A stretch of DNA of 64,000 nucleotides from FEN-1139 sp964396375 (GTDB taxonomy: Bacteria > Myxococcota_A > Polyangia > Polyangiales > Polyangiaceae), in assembly GCA_964396375.1 (NCBI GenBank), contig CAYNEY010000026.1, forward strand, positions 19,249 through 83,248, given 5' to 3'. Every line of letters begins with the position of its first letter. The first letter of the stretch is position 1. The translations under genes were made by a program, and so were the position numbers. Shown piece after piece: positions 1 to 11,061 of the stretch. Below the pieces are notes generated by a model that was given only the letters and a program-made list of their open reading frames with translations, had not been told where the DNA came from and searched no databases.

Positions 1-735
1 GACGCGGCTCGCCCAGGGGACACGGCCAAACACCTTTGGCTCGTTGCGCATCAACACCCGGAGCCGAACCAGATCGTGGTGCTCGCCGAGCAGGTCGGCC
101 AGAAGCGCAAGCTGCGTGTTTTCGCGTGCCAAATTGCGGGGTGAGAGGGCAGCGAGGAGCCTCTGTTGATAGAGTCTATCCTTGACGCGCTTGCGAAGCT
201 GGTGAAACTTCTCGGGCTCCGGGCTCCGGAGTGTCTGCACCAGGCACCGCTGTCCCTTGACATACGATGCCATCAGGCCGCCGAGGACGAGCTCTGAACT
301 GAGTTCATCCTCGAACAAATCGAGGATGACCGTGCTGTGGCGTGAGAGATCCTCGCGAGCACGAACAAGTCGCGCCGCAAGCTCAGGGGTTGCGAGCTGA
401 GGGAGGGCAGGTGTGTCGACAGGTCGCCCCAAGAGTTTATAGATGGTGGCGAGAGTCTGGTGCGCTACCACCAGCTCGCGAGGTCCAGCCAGACGCCGCG
501 CCATCTTGGCGAGGCGCCGCCGGGCCAGCCGAAGGCTGTGACTTCGGCCGGTGCCCCCAAGCAGACGCAAGAATGCCCGGAGCCGCTTGGTCATCTTTCG
601 GAATTCATGGATGGCGCTCTCTGAATCGGCGAGAGGATCTCGCTCGAGATGAAGACGCGCCAACTCCAACTGCTCGGCCACAGCCTGTCTGAACTCGAGA
701 TTGAGAGGGCGATTCACGTCGACGACGTAAGGCAT
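1..735 (-). CDS. CHAD domain protein (C-terminus beyond window edge)
   Basis: The frame is open from an ATG at 735 to the left window edge, giving 245 residues with no stop, so the C-terminus is missing. The sequence is rich in His, Arg and Lys. It has the repeated helical pattern of CHAD domains: AIHEFRKMTKRLRAFLRLL near residue 30, FHQLRKRVKDRLYQQRLL near residue 185, and LADLLGEHHDLVRL near residue 222. CHAD domains are conserved histidine alpha-helical domains that bind polyphosphate and often accompany CYTH phosphatase domains. No CYTH domain is visible in the part present, but one could lie beyond the edge. The gene is the last in its direction here, 48 bp beyond the next gene's stop-side neighbour at 784. 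Confidence 0.85.
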   Translation of the reverse strand, partial: MPYVVDVNRPLNLEFRQAVAEQLELARLHLERDPLADSESAIHEFRKMTKRLRAFLRLLGGTGRSHSLRLARRRLAKMARRLAGPRELVVAHQTLATIYKLLGRPVDTPALPQLATPELAARLVRAREDLSRHSTVILDLFEDELSSELVLGGLMASYVKGQRCLVQTLRSPEPEKFHQLRKRVKDRLYQQRLLAALSPRNLARENTQLALLADLLGEHHDLVRLRVLMRNEPKVFGRVPWASRV

Positions 736-783
736 GGTGCGTGCTCCTCGAGCATGGGCCGCCCGCATCTTACCTCACCCTGC

Positions 784-1545
784 TCACTCGAACACGGGGA
801 ACTCGGGACCCAGGCGTTTAGTGCTGATCGCCGCGTCGTCAATGACAACCCTCACCCCGCTTGGCTCGATGGTCTCGGTGATACCGCCAACGCTCCACTC
901 CAGGTACGCCGACGGAACCGTGGCACTCTGGGACAACTGATAGAGCACGACACCGTCGACCCACACGATGAGCTGCCCGGTGGCGTCATCGCGAGGATCG
1001 AGGTAAGCTTCTATCTGAAACCAGCGCCCAAGAGGCACAGCGAGCGAGGAGGGTCCAGGCTGCTCGGTCAAGGTATGACCATAGAGCTGGAAGACCATCT
1101 CGCCGGAGTTGGCTGTGGTCACGTCCACATCCCAAAGGTTGGTGTCCGCACCCTCACTCGTCGCCAAACGCGACCGAAATTTGAAGAGCACCCAGTAGCT
1201 GGTCTCGGTGATAGCTTCTGGAATCAAGAACCAGGCACTGTAGAAGGCTGGGCTTGGGTCGTGCCAGATCCGGTTGGCGGTTCCGGCAGACTGAATGCCG
1301 GTCTCTTTGGAGGCCACCGTCGCCTCCAACGCGAAGCGGCCGCTCCGGCGGTAAGTGGAGGTCACACCCAGCGCTCCCCCCTGATCGGTCCACACGTACC
1401 CCTTGCCATCGGCGGTCCAGGTGGAGGTGTCCGCAGATTCATGATCCGTCCACCACAAAACCCGCGGATCCTGCCCGAGCTCGACCGGACCGCAACCGAG
1501 CCCACAGAGCGTGGCAAAGAGAGCCAACCAACTGTTGCAGGTCAT
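784..1545 (-). CDS. Putative lipoprotein with a concanavalin-like (lyase-type) fold
   Basis: The 253-residue protein starts with a hydrophobic leader and a lipobox-like LGCG around residue 17, so it is probably exported and lipidated. The body is rich in Trp, Tyr and beta-strand patterns. Stretches such as YWVLFKFRSR, GRWFQIEAYLDP and GQLIVWVDGVVLYQ recall the jelly-roll fold of polysaccharide-lyase or heparin-lyase-like secreted proteins. No catalytic residues can be assigned, so an enzymatic role is only a guess. Its ATG overlaps the stop of the upstream anti-sigma-like gene by 4 bp. It is therefore translationally coupled to the sigma module at 1542-2848 and may be an output or a sensory partner of it. 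Confidence 0.75.
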   Translation of the reverse strand: MTCNSWLALFATLCGLGCGPVELGQDPRVLWWTDHESADTSTWTADGKGYVWTDQGGALGVTSTYRRSGRFALEATVASKETGIQSAGTANRIWHDPSPAFYSAWFLIPEAITETSYWVLFKFRSRLATSEGADTNLWDVDVTTANSGEMVFQLYGHTLTEQPGPSSLAVPLGRWFQIEAYLDPRDDATGQLIVWVDGVVLYQLSQSATVPSAYLEWSVGGITETIEPSGVRVVIDDAAISTKRLGPEFPVFE

Positions 1546-2246
1546 GGGCGCGACGCAATCCGTTCGGCGGTTTCGCGATAGTGGCCCGCCGGATAACGCT
1601 TCAGATAGCGCTTGGCAAGCGAACTCGCCTGCGGATCTCCCACTGCGACTGCGGCCTCCATGGACAGCGCCAGAGCCTCTTCTCCGAGCGCACTGCCTCC
1701 GTACCGCGCCTGATGCTCGGCCAAGAGATGCCGCGCCCGCTCAGGTTGTCCTTCGCGTCGTAGCGCTCGCATCGCCTCGAACACCAACCGGGACGCCTCG
1801 TCGACCGTAGGGGACGGGCGCGCCACCACCGCACGCACGGCGCTCGGCCTCGGCGCCTCGGGCGCCACAGCTGGCACACCCTCAGTTGAGGCAGCAGCCG
1901 TCCGCTCGATCCGGTCCGACGGAGTTGGAGGGCGACTCGACGCCGCTTCGCGTTCCATCGAGACTGACCCGGACGCGGCAGGTGACGGGGGGCGCATCGG
2001 AGACTCGAACAACGACGCCACCAGCGGCGTCGCGCCCGCCGCGGCAGCACCCAGCAGCACCGTGACCGCGATCAGCCTGCGCAGGGGCCACTCCGAGCGC
2101 CCAAGGCTCCGCTCCAGAAGCCCAATCCGCACTCGGCGTTTCATGCCACTCGGTGGCACCGCTGGCGACATCGAGGAGAGGAGAGCCAAGGCCTCTGCCT
2201 CCAACCCGGAGACGGGCCTGGTCAGTTCGCACAGTGGCCGCATCAT
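1542..2246 (-). CDS. Membrane-anchored anti-sigma-like protein with TPR-like tail
   Basis: The protein has 234 residues. It has a cytoplasmic N-terminus of about 55 residues, one transmembrane segment at about residues 58-78 (LIAVTVLLGAAAAG), a low-complexity Pro/Ser/Ala linker, and a C-terminal helical region (residues 145-230). The last part, YLKRYPAGHYRETAERIA, resembles a TPR/YbgF-like repeat. The layout is that of a single-pass anti-sigma factor. Its start overlaps the ECF sigma stop by 4 bp, which supports that role. No zinc-binding HxxxCxxC motif is visible. The C-terminal repeat is very similar to the end of the FecR-TPR protein at 23212-24408, so the two modules look paralogous. Confidence 0.7.
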   Translation of the reverse strand: MMRPLCELTRPVSGLEAEALALLSSMSPAVPPSGMKRRVRIGLLERSLGRSEWPLRRLIAVTVLLGAAAAGATPLVASLFESPMRPPSPAASGSVSMEREAASSRPPTPSDRIERTAAASTEGVPAVAPEAPRPSAVRAVVARPSPTVDEASRLVFEAMRALRREGQPERARHLLAEHQARYGGSALGEEALALSMEAAVAVGDPQASSLAKRYLKRYPAGHYRETAERIASRP

Positions 2247-2848
2247 TCTGTGCCCCCTGTCTTGGCGCGCTCACAAGCCAAGCGCGCAAAGAATTCCTTA
2301 CGCGCGTGATAGAGCCGCGTCCACACAGTGTTGACTGGGATCGAGAGCATCTCCGCCAACTCCTCCCCGCTGTATCCCTCTACCTCGAACAGCACGAAGG
2401 CCACTCGACGTTTCTCGCTCATGCGATCGAGAATTCTCTCGAGGGTCTCCCGCTGTTCCCTCTGCTCGAGCTCACGCTCCGCGCTGGGGAGCTCACTTAC
2501 CAAGTGCTCGAGCTCCTCGTGAGCAGCCAACCCAAGCACACGCTTCACCCAACGATTCCGCCGGTGCTGCGCGACTTGACGGCTCGCGATGCGATAGAGC
2601 CAACCCGGAAGGTTGCGGCCATCAAAATCGCCAAGGCGCCGCCGGACCACGAGAAACGTCTCCTGAACGATGTCCTCACGATCCGCCTCTCGGGCACCGA
2701 GCGCCCGAACCCACCGGTAGACATGATCGAACCACACCTCATAGATGGCCGCGAAATCCAGGACAGTGCGCCGCTGTGCGGGCTGCTGAAGCGAAGCATC
2801 GCGGAGAAGCGCTTGCCGGACGGCCTGAGAGGATTCACCCACGATCAA
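2243..2848 (-). CDS. ECF-type RNA polymerase sigma factor
   Basis: The 201-residue protein has the two ECF sigma-70 domains. Region 2 (residues 33-100) includes DREDIVQETFLVVRRRL and GWLYRIASRQVAQHRRN. Region 4 (residues 130-190) includes KRRVAFVLFEVEGYSGEELAEML followed by the helix-turn-helix PVNTVWTRLYHARKEF. The start is a TTG at 2848. Upstream in the same frame is TAA-CAT-GAG, so no ATG is available, and a slightly internal GTG is the only alternative. The gene is first of a coupled set with the membrane protein at 1542-2246 and the lipoprotein at 784-1545. The envelope protein at 2875-3888 lies 26 bp upstream on the same strand. Confidence 0.9.
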   Translation of the reverse strand: MIVGESSQAVRQALLRDASLQQPAQRRTVLDFAAIYEVWFDHVYRWVRALGAREADREDIVQETFLVVRRRLGDFDGRNLPGWLYRIASRQVAQHRRNRWVKRVLGLAAHEELEHLVSELPSAERELEQREQRETLERILDRMSEKRRVAFVLFEVEGYSGEELAEMLSIPVNTVWTRLYHARKEFFARLACERAKTGGTE

Positions 2849-2874
2849 CTCATGTTATGGACCGTCCGGAACCT

Positions 2875-3888
2875 TCAATCACCACCCCACTTGAGGCCGG
2901 CCGTAAGGCTTGTCCAGAATGGGGCGGTGCTGCCCACGGCACCTTGGGGGGCAAGCTCGAGGTTGGGCCGAACCAGGAGAAGATCGGTGCTGAGCCGGAC
3001 GAAGATGGGGGAGTTCGCTGCGGGCAGAGCCACCTCCACAGCTCCACGGAGACCCACCTCGAGGCGAAGCGCCGTATCCGCGTCGATGAGCCGATCGGCG
3101 CGGAGCCAGGTCGGCGTGACCAGAGGTCCACCATCGAGGCTGAGCGCTCGACCGACGGCTAATCGACCGAGCACGGCCACCGGGAGGCGGAGTTGCCGGA
3201 TCGTCACGTCGGCCACCACGAAGCGGCTTGCCAGTTGTGCGGTCCCCTCGAGCACCACCGCCCACTGCGGCTTCAGGAAAGCTACCGCGAGGAGGTCGAG
3301 GCCTGGCACCAGCGCGGGACTCCTCTCACTTCCAGAGGTCGCAACCAGAAGCCCAACCCCCAGCTCCGTGCCCGTGGTCACTTCACGCGGGTGCAGCGCG
3401 GATCGCCGCGTCGGTGCTTCTACACTCGCGAGAGCCGCCGATCGTGCAGACTCCGAGCTCGGCGATGATGTAGCCACGACCGCCACCGGCAACATGGTGT
3501 CCACCTCGACCGCAGGTGTGGTGGGAGCTGGCTCGCTTGCCGGTTCGGGGCCAAAATCAGGGGGAGCGAGCAAAAGGGCCACGAACACAGCCGCTTCTCG
3601 GGCTCGCTTGTCACAGTCTCTCCGAGCATCCTCGAGGATTCGGGTCTTGTTGCGTACCGAGACCGAGAAGTAGTCGCCATCTTCCTCGACGGCTATCTCG
3701 GCTTCTATCTTCCCTGCCGCAACCAAGGGGCGGCCCACCAGCTCTTGTACGGCCCGACTGATGGCACGGGGCGAAGGGCACGTGCCACCAGCAGCTAGCG
3801 CCGTCCACGGAGCACCAATCGATGTAACCAGGCCCACCGAAACGGCCAGGACCCGGCGTGCAAAATATGGTCGCCCGCGCTTGGTCAC
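2875..3888 (-). CDS. Exported envelope protein, beta-barrel-like C-terminus
   Basis: Function is not recognised. From the GTG at 3888 the protein starts with VTKRGRPYFARR, a hydrophobic core and an ALAAGG cleavage-like site, a normal signal peptide. The open frame extends to 3966, but that start lies inside the ppdK terminator and precedes the signal peptide. The mature part has an N-terminal domain (about 90 residues), an acidic/Pro-rich linker, and a C-terminal region of about 180 residues with alternating hydrophobic strands ending near WTSLTAGLKWGG, as in small outer-membrane barrels. This organisation matches the protein at 22180-23202 in the second sigma module. It lies 26 bp upstream of the ECF sigma gene and probably shares its transcript. 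Confidence 0.65.
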   Translation of the reverse strand: MTKRGRPYFARRVLAVSVGLVTSIGAPWTALAAGGTCPSPRAISRAVQELVGRPLVAAGKIEAEIAVEEDGDYFSVSVRNKTRILEDARRDCDKRAREAAVFVALLLAPPDFGPEPASEPAPTTPAVEVDTMLPVAVVATSSPSSESARSAALASVEAPTRRSALHPREVTTGTELGVGLLVATSGSERSPALVPGLDLLAVAFLKPQWAVVLEGTAQLASRFVVADVTIRQLRLPVAVLGRLAVGRALSLDGGPLVTPTWLRADRLIDADTALRLEVGLRGAVEVALPAANSPIFVRLSTDLLLVRPNLELAPQGAVGSTAPFWTSLTAGLKWGGD

Positions 3889-3965
3889 GGTACCGTCGAA
3901 GGTAGCATGTGAGCCCTGGCACAGCCAAAGCGGGTCTGGTGGTGGCGGTCCGTTGCACGGTTCCA

Positions 3966-4013
3966 CAAAAACACACCGAGGTGCCTCACCTGCAAATGGG
4001 GGGCACCTCGGTG
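3966..4013 (-). terminator. Intrinsic terminator downstream of ppdK
   Basis: A perfect 12-bp inverted repeat (CACCGAGGTGCC at 3974-3985 and GGCACCTCGGTG at 4002-4013) encloses a 16-nt loop. Read on the minus strand it is followed by TGTTTTTGTGG, a U tract. It starts 46 bp after the ppdK stop codon. Confidence 0.85.
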
Positions 4014-4058
4014 GGAGAACTCACCGGTCCGAAGCGATCCGGATCGGTCCTGTCACGC

Positions 4059-6776
<2,718 letters not shown>

Positions 6777-6882
6777 AGCAATTTCCTCACTCGCTGGTTC
6801 ATGCCGTTCGCTACGGCGGGCTTACCGGAGCAGAGCCTGAGCTCCGTCCGAGGTCAGATGGTTCAAAACGGGGTTCGGGCGG

Positions 6883-8970
6883 TCATACACCCTTTCGGTT
6901 CGCCAAGACGTCGAAATTTGCGATCTTCGAACAGGTGCGTTGGATGTCAGCCATCAACCGCAGACGGTTGTGACGCAGCTTCGGATCCTCGGCCATCACG
7001 AACACGTCGACGAAAAATTGCGCCAACACTGGGGCAAACGCCGCGATCGCCTGGAGAGCCTGCTCGTAGCGCCGCTCACGCTCGGCCCCTGCCAGCGATT
7101 GTTTCAATTGCGTCAACGCGGCAAACAGAGCAAGTTCGCTCGGGTGAGGCTCGCTCGTGACCTCGGCGGGCGCCACAGGTTCCGCCGCGTCAGGTGCCTC
7201 CTTGGCGATGTTGGCTGCACGCTTGAACACCTCGCCGACACTGGCCCGCACCTCAGGATTGACATGGGCGAGGGCTTCGGCGCGGGCGCGGGCATCGACC
7301 GGAGAGTCTGCCGCGGTCCCGAGCACCGCTTCCACCACATCTCCTGGGTATGACAGCAAGCCACGCAGCCTATCCTTGCAGAAACCAGCCAACCTCGCGA
7401 CGGTCTCGTCAGTCGACTGATCCAGTTTGACCCCGTCGTAGCCAGCATAGGCGTGCCGAGCCAGCCTCTCGATGGAACATTCCCAAGCACGATCCAGAAG
7501 CGTTCGGATCAGGCCGATGGTCGCACGCCGAAGCGCCAGGGGATCGGAGGCTCCGGTGGGGATCTGCCCGACGGCGAAGCAGCCCACCAGGGTGTCGATT
7601 CGATCGGCGATTGCGACCAGCGCTCCAGCTTCCGATGCCGCCGTGGGGTCGTCCGCCCCACGCGGTTGGTAGTGCTCTTCGATGACCGCCGCTACCTTCG
7701 GATCGCGGCCTTGGTGCACCGCATAGGCGCGCCCCATCTCTCCTTGAAGCTCCGGGAATTCTCCCACCATCAACGTCACCAGGTCACACTTGGCGAGCAG
7801 CGCTCCGGTCCGAGCGTTCGTGACCACGTCCTGGGGTAGCTCGAGCTCGGCTCCGAGCATCTCGACCAACCTGATGATCCGACGGACCTTGTCGCCGACG
7901 CTACCGAGTCTTTTGTGGAACACCACCTGCTCGAGCTTGTCTTTTCGGTCCTCGAGCGGTCGTTCCAGATCGGTGTTGAAGAAGAAGCGCGCGTCAGAGA
8001 GCCGTGCGCGCATCACCCGATCGCCACCGCGGCGCACGTTCTCGGGGTGCTCCGCGGTCCCGACCACCGCGAGGTAGCGCGGCAGAAGCCGCCCGCTTGG
8101 GTCGCGCACCCCGAAATAGCGCTGATGTCCTCGGGCCACATTGAGAATCACTGGCTCCGGAAGCGCCAAAAAACCCTCGTCGAACTCCCCAATCACCACC
8201 TGCGGATCCTCGATGAGACAGCTATTTTCCTCGACCAAGAACTCGTCCTCTACGAGCAGTCCCCCGATGCTGGCCGCAGCCTCGTGCAGGCGCTTCACCA
8301 TGGTCGATTTGCGCTCTTCGAGATCGACCACCACGTGACAACGGCGGAGCAACTCTCGGTATTCTGCCGCGTGCTCGAGAGTCCATGGACCCTTGGCAAG
8401 GAATCGATGCCCCTCGGTGGTCCGGTTCGCCTGAAGACCTGCATAACCGAACGGGATGAGTTCACTCCCGAGCAGCCCCAGCAGCCAGCGAATCGGGCGC
8501 CCGAAAGCCACCTCTCCACTGCCCCAACGCATCGACTTTCGAAATGGAATCTTTTGACACCAGTCGCTCAGCGCGTCCGGCAAGAGCGCCAGGGCTCGCT
8601 GCCCTTTTTCCCTTCGCCGGCCGCACAGATACGCGCCCTTGTCCGTCTCGATGGTCCCGAGTTGGTCGAGCAAAATTCCCATCTTGGTCGCGAAGCTCTC
8701 GGCTGCCTTCGTCGGGCGACCCGCTGCATCGAAGGCGACACGTGCCGGTGGTCCAACCACTTCTTCATCCAGATCCGGCTGGGTCTCAGCCAGCCCCTCG
8801 ACGAACACAGAAAGTCGGCGCGGAGTCCCTGACACCCAGATCGAGCCATGCTCGAGCCGCAGCCCACCAAGGGAGTTTGCGACGATCTGTCGGAGTGCAG
8901 CGACGGCTTGAGTCACAAAGCCCGCGGGGAGCTCTTCCACCCCGATTTCGAAAAGAAGGTCGGATGACAT
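6883..8970 (-). CDS. glyS: Glycyl-tRNA synthetase beta subunit
   Basis: The 695-residue protein begins MSSDLLFEIGVEELPAGFV, the classic N-terminus of bacterial GlyS (about 690 residues), which fixes the start at the ATG at 8970. The same frame stays open to 9405, but that part overlaps hslO on the other strand and is not GlyS-like. The beta subunit works with the alpha subunit GlyQ in an alpha2-beta2 enzyme that charges tRNA-Gly. HD-like and anticodon-binding regions follow in the usual order, with SDPLALRRATIGLIR near the middle. glyQ normally precedes glyS, but here hslO is divergently encoded at that place. GlyQ must therefore be elsewhere in the genome. Confidence 0.97.
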   Translation of the reverse strand: MSSDLLFEIGVEELPAGFVTQAVAALRQIVANSLGGLRLEHGSIWVSGTPRRLSVFVEGLAETQPDLDEEVVGPPARVAFDAAGRPTKAAESFATKMGILLDQLGTIETDKGAYLCGRRREKGQRALALLPDALSDWCQKIPFRKSMRWGSGEVAFGRPIRWLLGLLGSELIPFGYAGLQANRTTEGHRFLAKGPWTLEHAAEYRELLRRCHVVVDLEERKSTMVKRLHEAAASIGGLLVEDEFLVEENSCLIEDPQVVIGEFDEGFLALPEPVILNVARGHQRYFGVRDPSGRLLPRYLAVVGTAEHPENVRRGGDRVMRARLSDARFFFNTDLERPLEDRKDKLEQVVFHKRLGSVGDKVRRIIRLVEMLGAELELPQDVVTNARTGALLAKCDLVTLMVGEFPELQGEMGRAYAVHQGRDPKVAAVIEEHYQPRGADDPTAASEAGALVAIADRIDTLVGCFAVGQIPTGASDPLALRRATIGLIRTLLDRAWECSIERLARHAYAGYDGVKLDQSTDETVARLAGFCKDRLRGLLSYPGDVVEAVLGTAADSPVDARARAEALAHVNPEVRASVGEVFKRAANIAKEAPDAAEPVAPAEVTSEPHPSELALFAALTQLKQSLAGAERERRYEQALQAIAAFAPVLAQFFVDVFVMAEDPKLRHNRLRLMADIQRTCSKIANFDVLANRKGV

Positions 8971-9096
8971 GAGCGGGGCGATGGTGCCGCGGCCCTCGAC
9001 CTCGAGCAAGTGCCCGCGAGAGCCAGGGCGACCCACGGGCCGGACGCGGGTGGTTCTTTCGGTGAGAGCCCCATGTCTGGTTCTCGGGCCTGAAGT

Positions 9097-9984
9097 TTGT
9101 GTCAGAACAGCCCCACCGTGAGCCCTGTCAGTCCCCGCGACACCATCGTCCGTTCCCTCACCGCTGATGATTCCTTCCGAGTCATGACCACCGACATGAG
9201 CACGACCGCGCGCGAGCTTGCGCGGTCCCAAGGTGCGACGGGCGAGGAGGCGAGACTCCTTGGCGAGCTCGCCGTGGGCACCGTCCTGTTTCGCGAAACG
9301 ATGGCGCCGACCTTGCGCGTCCAGGGCATCGTGAAGACGGCGGACGAGCGCGGCCAGCTCATTGCAGACTCCCATCCCAGTGGCGACACGCGCGGCTTGG
9401 TACAACGAAGCCCAGAGGAGGAGGAGCTATCGCTCGGCCCCGGCTCGACGTTGCGCATGATGCGCACCCTGCCCGACGGGCGGATCAATCAGGGGATCGT
9501 GACCATCCCCGAGGGAGGCGGGATCTCGGCGGGATTGATGGCCTACATGGCTACCTCGGAACAGATCGTGACCATGATCGGGGTCGGCGTACTGCTCGAC
9601 GACAGCGGACAGGTGTCACGTGCGGGTGGCTATCTGGTGCAGCTCCTACCTGGCGCCAAGAAGGGGCCCTTGATGGTGATGACGGAGCGTCTCCGTGACT
9701 TCGAGGATGTACGTCCCTGGCTCGACAAGCCCGACTTCAGTCCCGATCTGCTCCAGGAAGAGCTGCTCTACGCCATGGACTTCACGAGGCTCGAGGAGCG
9801 GGCGGTGCGCTTTGGTTGCTGGTGCGACGAGGCCCGAGTGCTCGCCGCGCTCGCCACCCTGAGCCACGAAGATCTGAGCGAACTGATCCGCGACGAGGAG
9901 GTGCTGGAGATCGCCTGCGACTACTGCAAGAGGCCGTACCAGATCAGCCCGAGTCAACTCCGAGGACTCCTCGCCACAAGCTGA
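9097..9984 (+). CDS. hslO: Redox-regulated chaperone Hsp33
   Basis: Hsp33 is a cytoplasmic holdase switched on by oxidation. The 295-residue frame carries the C-terminal zinc switch with the expected spacing: CWC (Cys 241 and 243) and CDYC (Cys 274 and 277). Upstream is the N-terminal domain, with DTRGLVQ and PDGRINQGIVTIPEGGG. The start is uncertain. A TTG at 9097 and a GTG at 9118 are both possible, and both leave the conserved RDTIVRSLTADDSFRV intact. It is divergent from glyS and converges with the lipoprotein at 10052, with a hairpin between them. Confidence 0.93.
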   Translation: MCQNSPTVSPVSPRDTIVRSLTADDSFRVMTTDMSTTARELARSQGATGEEARLLGELAVGTVLFRETMAPTLRVQGIVKTADERGQLIADSHPSGDTRGLVQRSPEEEELSLGPGSTLRMMRTLPDGRINQGIVTIPEGGGISAGLMAYMATSEQIVTMIGVGVLLDDSGQVSRAGGYLVQLLPGAKKGPLMVMTERLRDFEDVRPWLDKPDFSPDLLQEELLYAMDFTRLEERAVRFGCWCDEARVLAALATLSHEDLSELIRDEEVLEIACDYCKRPYQISPSQLRGLLATS

Positions 9985-9986
9985 AA

Positions 9987-10024
9987 GGACGTGCCCGAGA
10001 ACGCTACGGCTCTCGAGCACGTCC
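9987..10024. terminator. Hairpin between convergent genes (hslO and lipoprotein)
   Basis: GGACGTGC-C-CGAGA pairs with TCTCG-A-GCACGTCC around a 10-nt loop (13 pairs with one mismatch). It begins 3 bp after the hslO stop in a 67-bp convergent gap. Neither side has a long U tract, so efficiency is uncertain. Confidence 0.5.
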
Positions 10025-10051
10025 AAAGCCTCATCCTCGACCGAGCGGCGG

Positions 10052-10804
10052 TCAGGGGATGGAAATGAACTGTCCGCACACCTTCTGGCTAGCGCGGATA
10101 TACCCACCCTCGTTCTCGACATCGAACTCCGGATCGAGCTGGCCGCGGATGTCTCGGTAGATGCAGAGCGTGGCCACGCAGACTTCCGAGTTGTCCTCGG
10201 GATCATCCACCGCACCGTCGGCGGAAGGCGTCGAATCGAAATCGTCACCGCTGATGGTAAGCGAGCCGGAGTCGTTCATGTCGCCTTCGGTGTCCCACAT
10301 GCACTCGTTGTCGGTGTCCAGCGTCCAGCGCATGTCCACGTCCACGTCACTCGGCTCCCACGTCACCACCAACTCACCGGTAGCTCGGGAGATATTGGTG
10401 TCGAACTCGGCACCCTCGATCTCGAAGCGCTCCGGGAGCATCACCACGGAGTTCAGCGCGCTCTCGTCCTCATCACTGCGCACAAACGAGATCTTGACCT
10501 CCACGCCGCCCTCATCACCGGCCACCGTGGCCCGGTAGACGTCCCCCGAAGGGTTGAGGGTCTTCACCGAATCGCCCACCGTGACCATCAGCTTGTCCTC
10601 TTCGGCCAAGTCGACGATGGTGCCGTCGTCGCCCCCGACCCGGAGCTCCACCCGCACATCGGTGTCACCGCTTCCGTCCGCCACCACATCCATCGCGGCG
10701 TACATGCCCGAGGTGCGGATGTCGACGGACTCGACGTGCTCCTCCTCCTTGCAGCCGATCAGCGCGATACCCACGAGCCCGAGTGATAATCCGAGTCTTT
10801 TCAT
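10052..10804 (-). CDS. Acidic lipoprotein of unknown function
   Basis: The 250-residue protein starts at the ATG at 10804, with AGAGGAAG just upstream as ribosome site. The frame opens further upstream, but MKRLGLSLGLVGIALIGC is a clear signal peptide and lipobox, so the mature N-terminus is the lipidated cysteine followed by KEEEH. The body is very rich in Asp and Glu (for example DPEDNSE and DPEFDVENEGG) and has alternating beta-strand patterns. Four later cysteines (two close together in VCVATLC) could form disulfides. I recognise no family. It is divergent from the LRR lipoprotein at 11062, with a 257-bp shared upstream region. Confidence 0.75.
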   Translation of the reverse strand: MKRLGLSLGLVGIALIGCKEEEHVESVDIRTSGMYAAMDVVADGSGDTDVRVELRVGGDDGTIVDLAEEDKLMVTVGDSVKTLNPSGDVYRATVAGDEGGVEVKISFVRSDEDESALNSVVMLPERFEIEGAEFDTNISRATGELVVTWEPSDVDVDMRWTLDTDNECMWDTEGDMNDSGSLTISGDDFDSTPSADGAVDDPEDNSEVCVATLCIYRDIRGQLDPEFDVENEGGYIRASQKVCGQFISIP

Positions 10805-11061
10805 GTCTTCCTCTTTCGCGGTAGGAGCGAGAGCAAGGAGTGTACCGGGACTCGAGGGAGGACAGCAAGGGCGGAAGATTCCCCGGGTACCGGGCCCAAT
10901 CCCTTTCAACTCCTCGATTTATCCGAAGACCGGGGTCAAATCCCGAGGAGCGTCCTGGATGGCCCCCCGGGACACTCCTGTCATACCGGCCGCGCGGGGG
11001 AGCGTCACGGAGCGTAACCAGTCGCGATGGCGCGGGCACCTCTGGTAGAACCGAGAACCCT

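Noticed and set aside
8971..9405. N-terminal extension of glyS by 145 codons
   Set aside because: It lies opposite hslO, is not GlyS-like, and GlyS has a clear start at MSSDLLFEIGVEELP.
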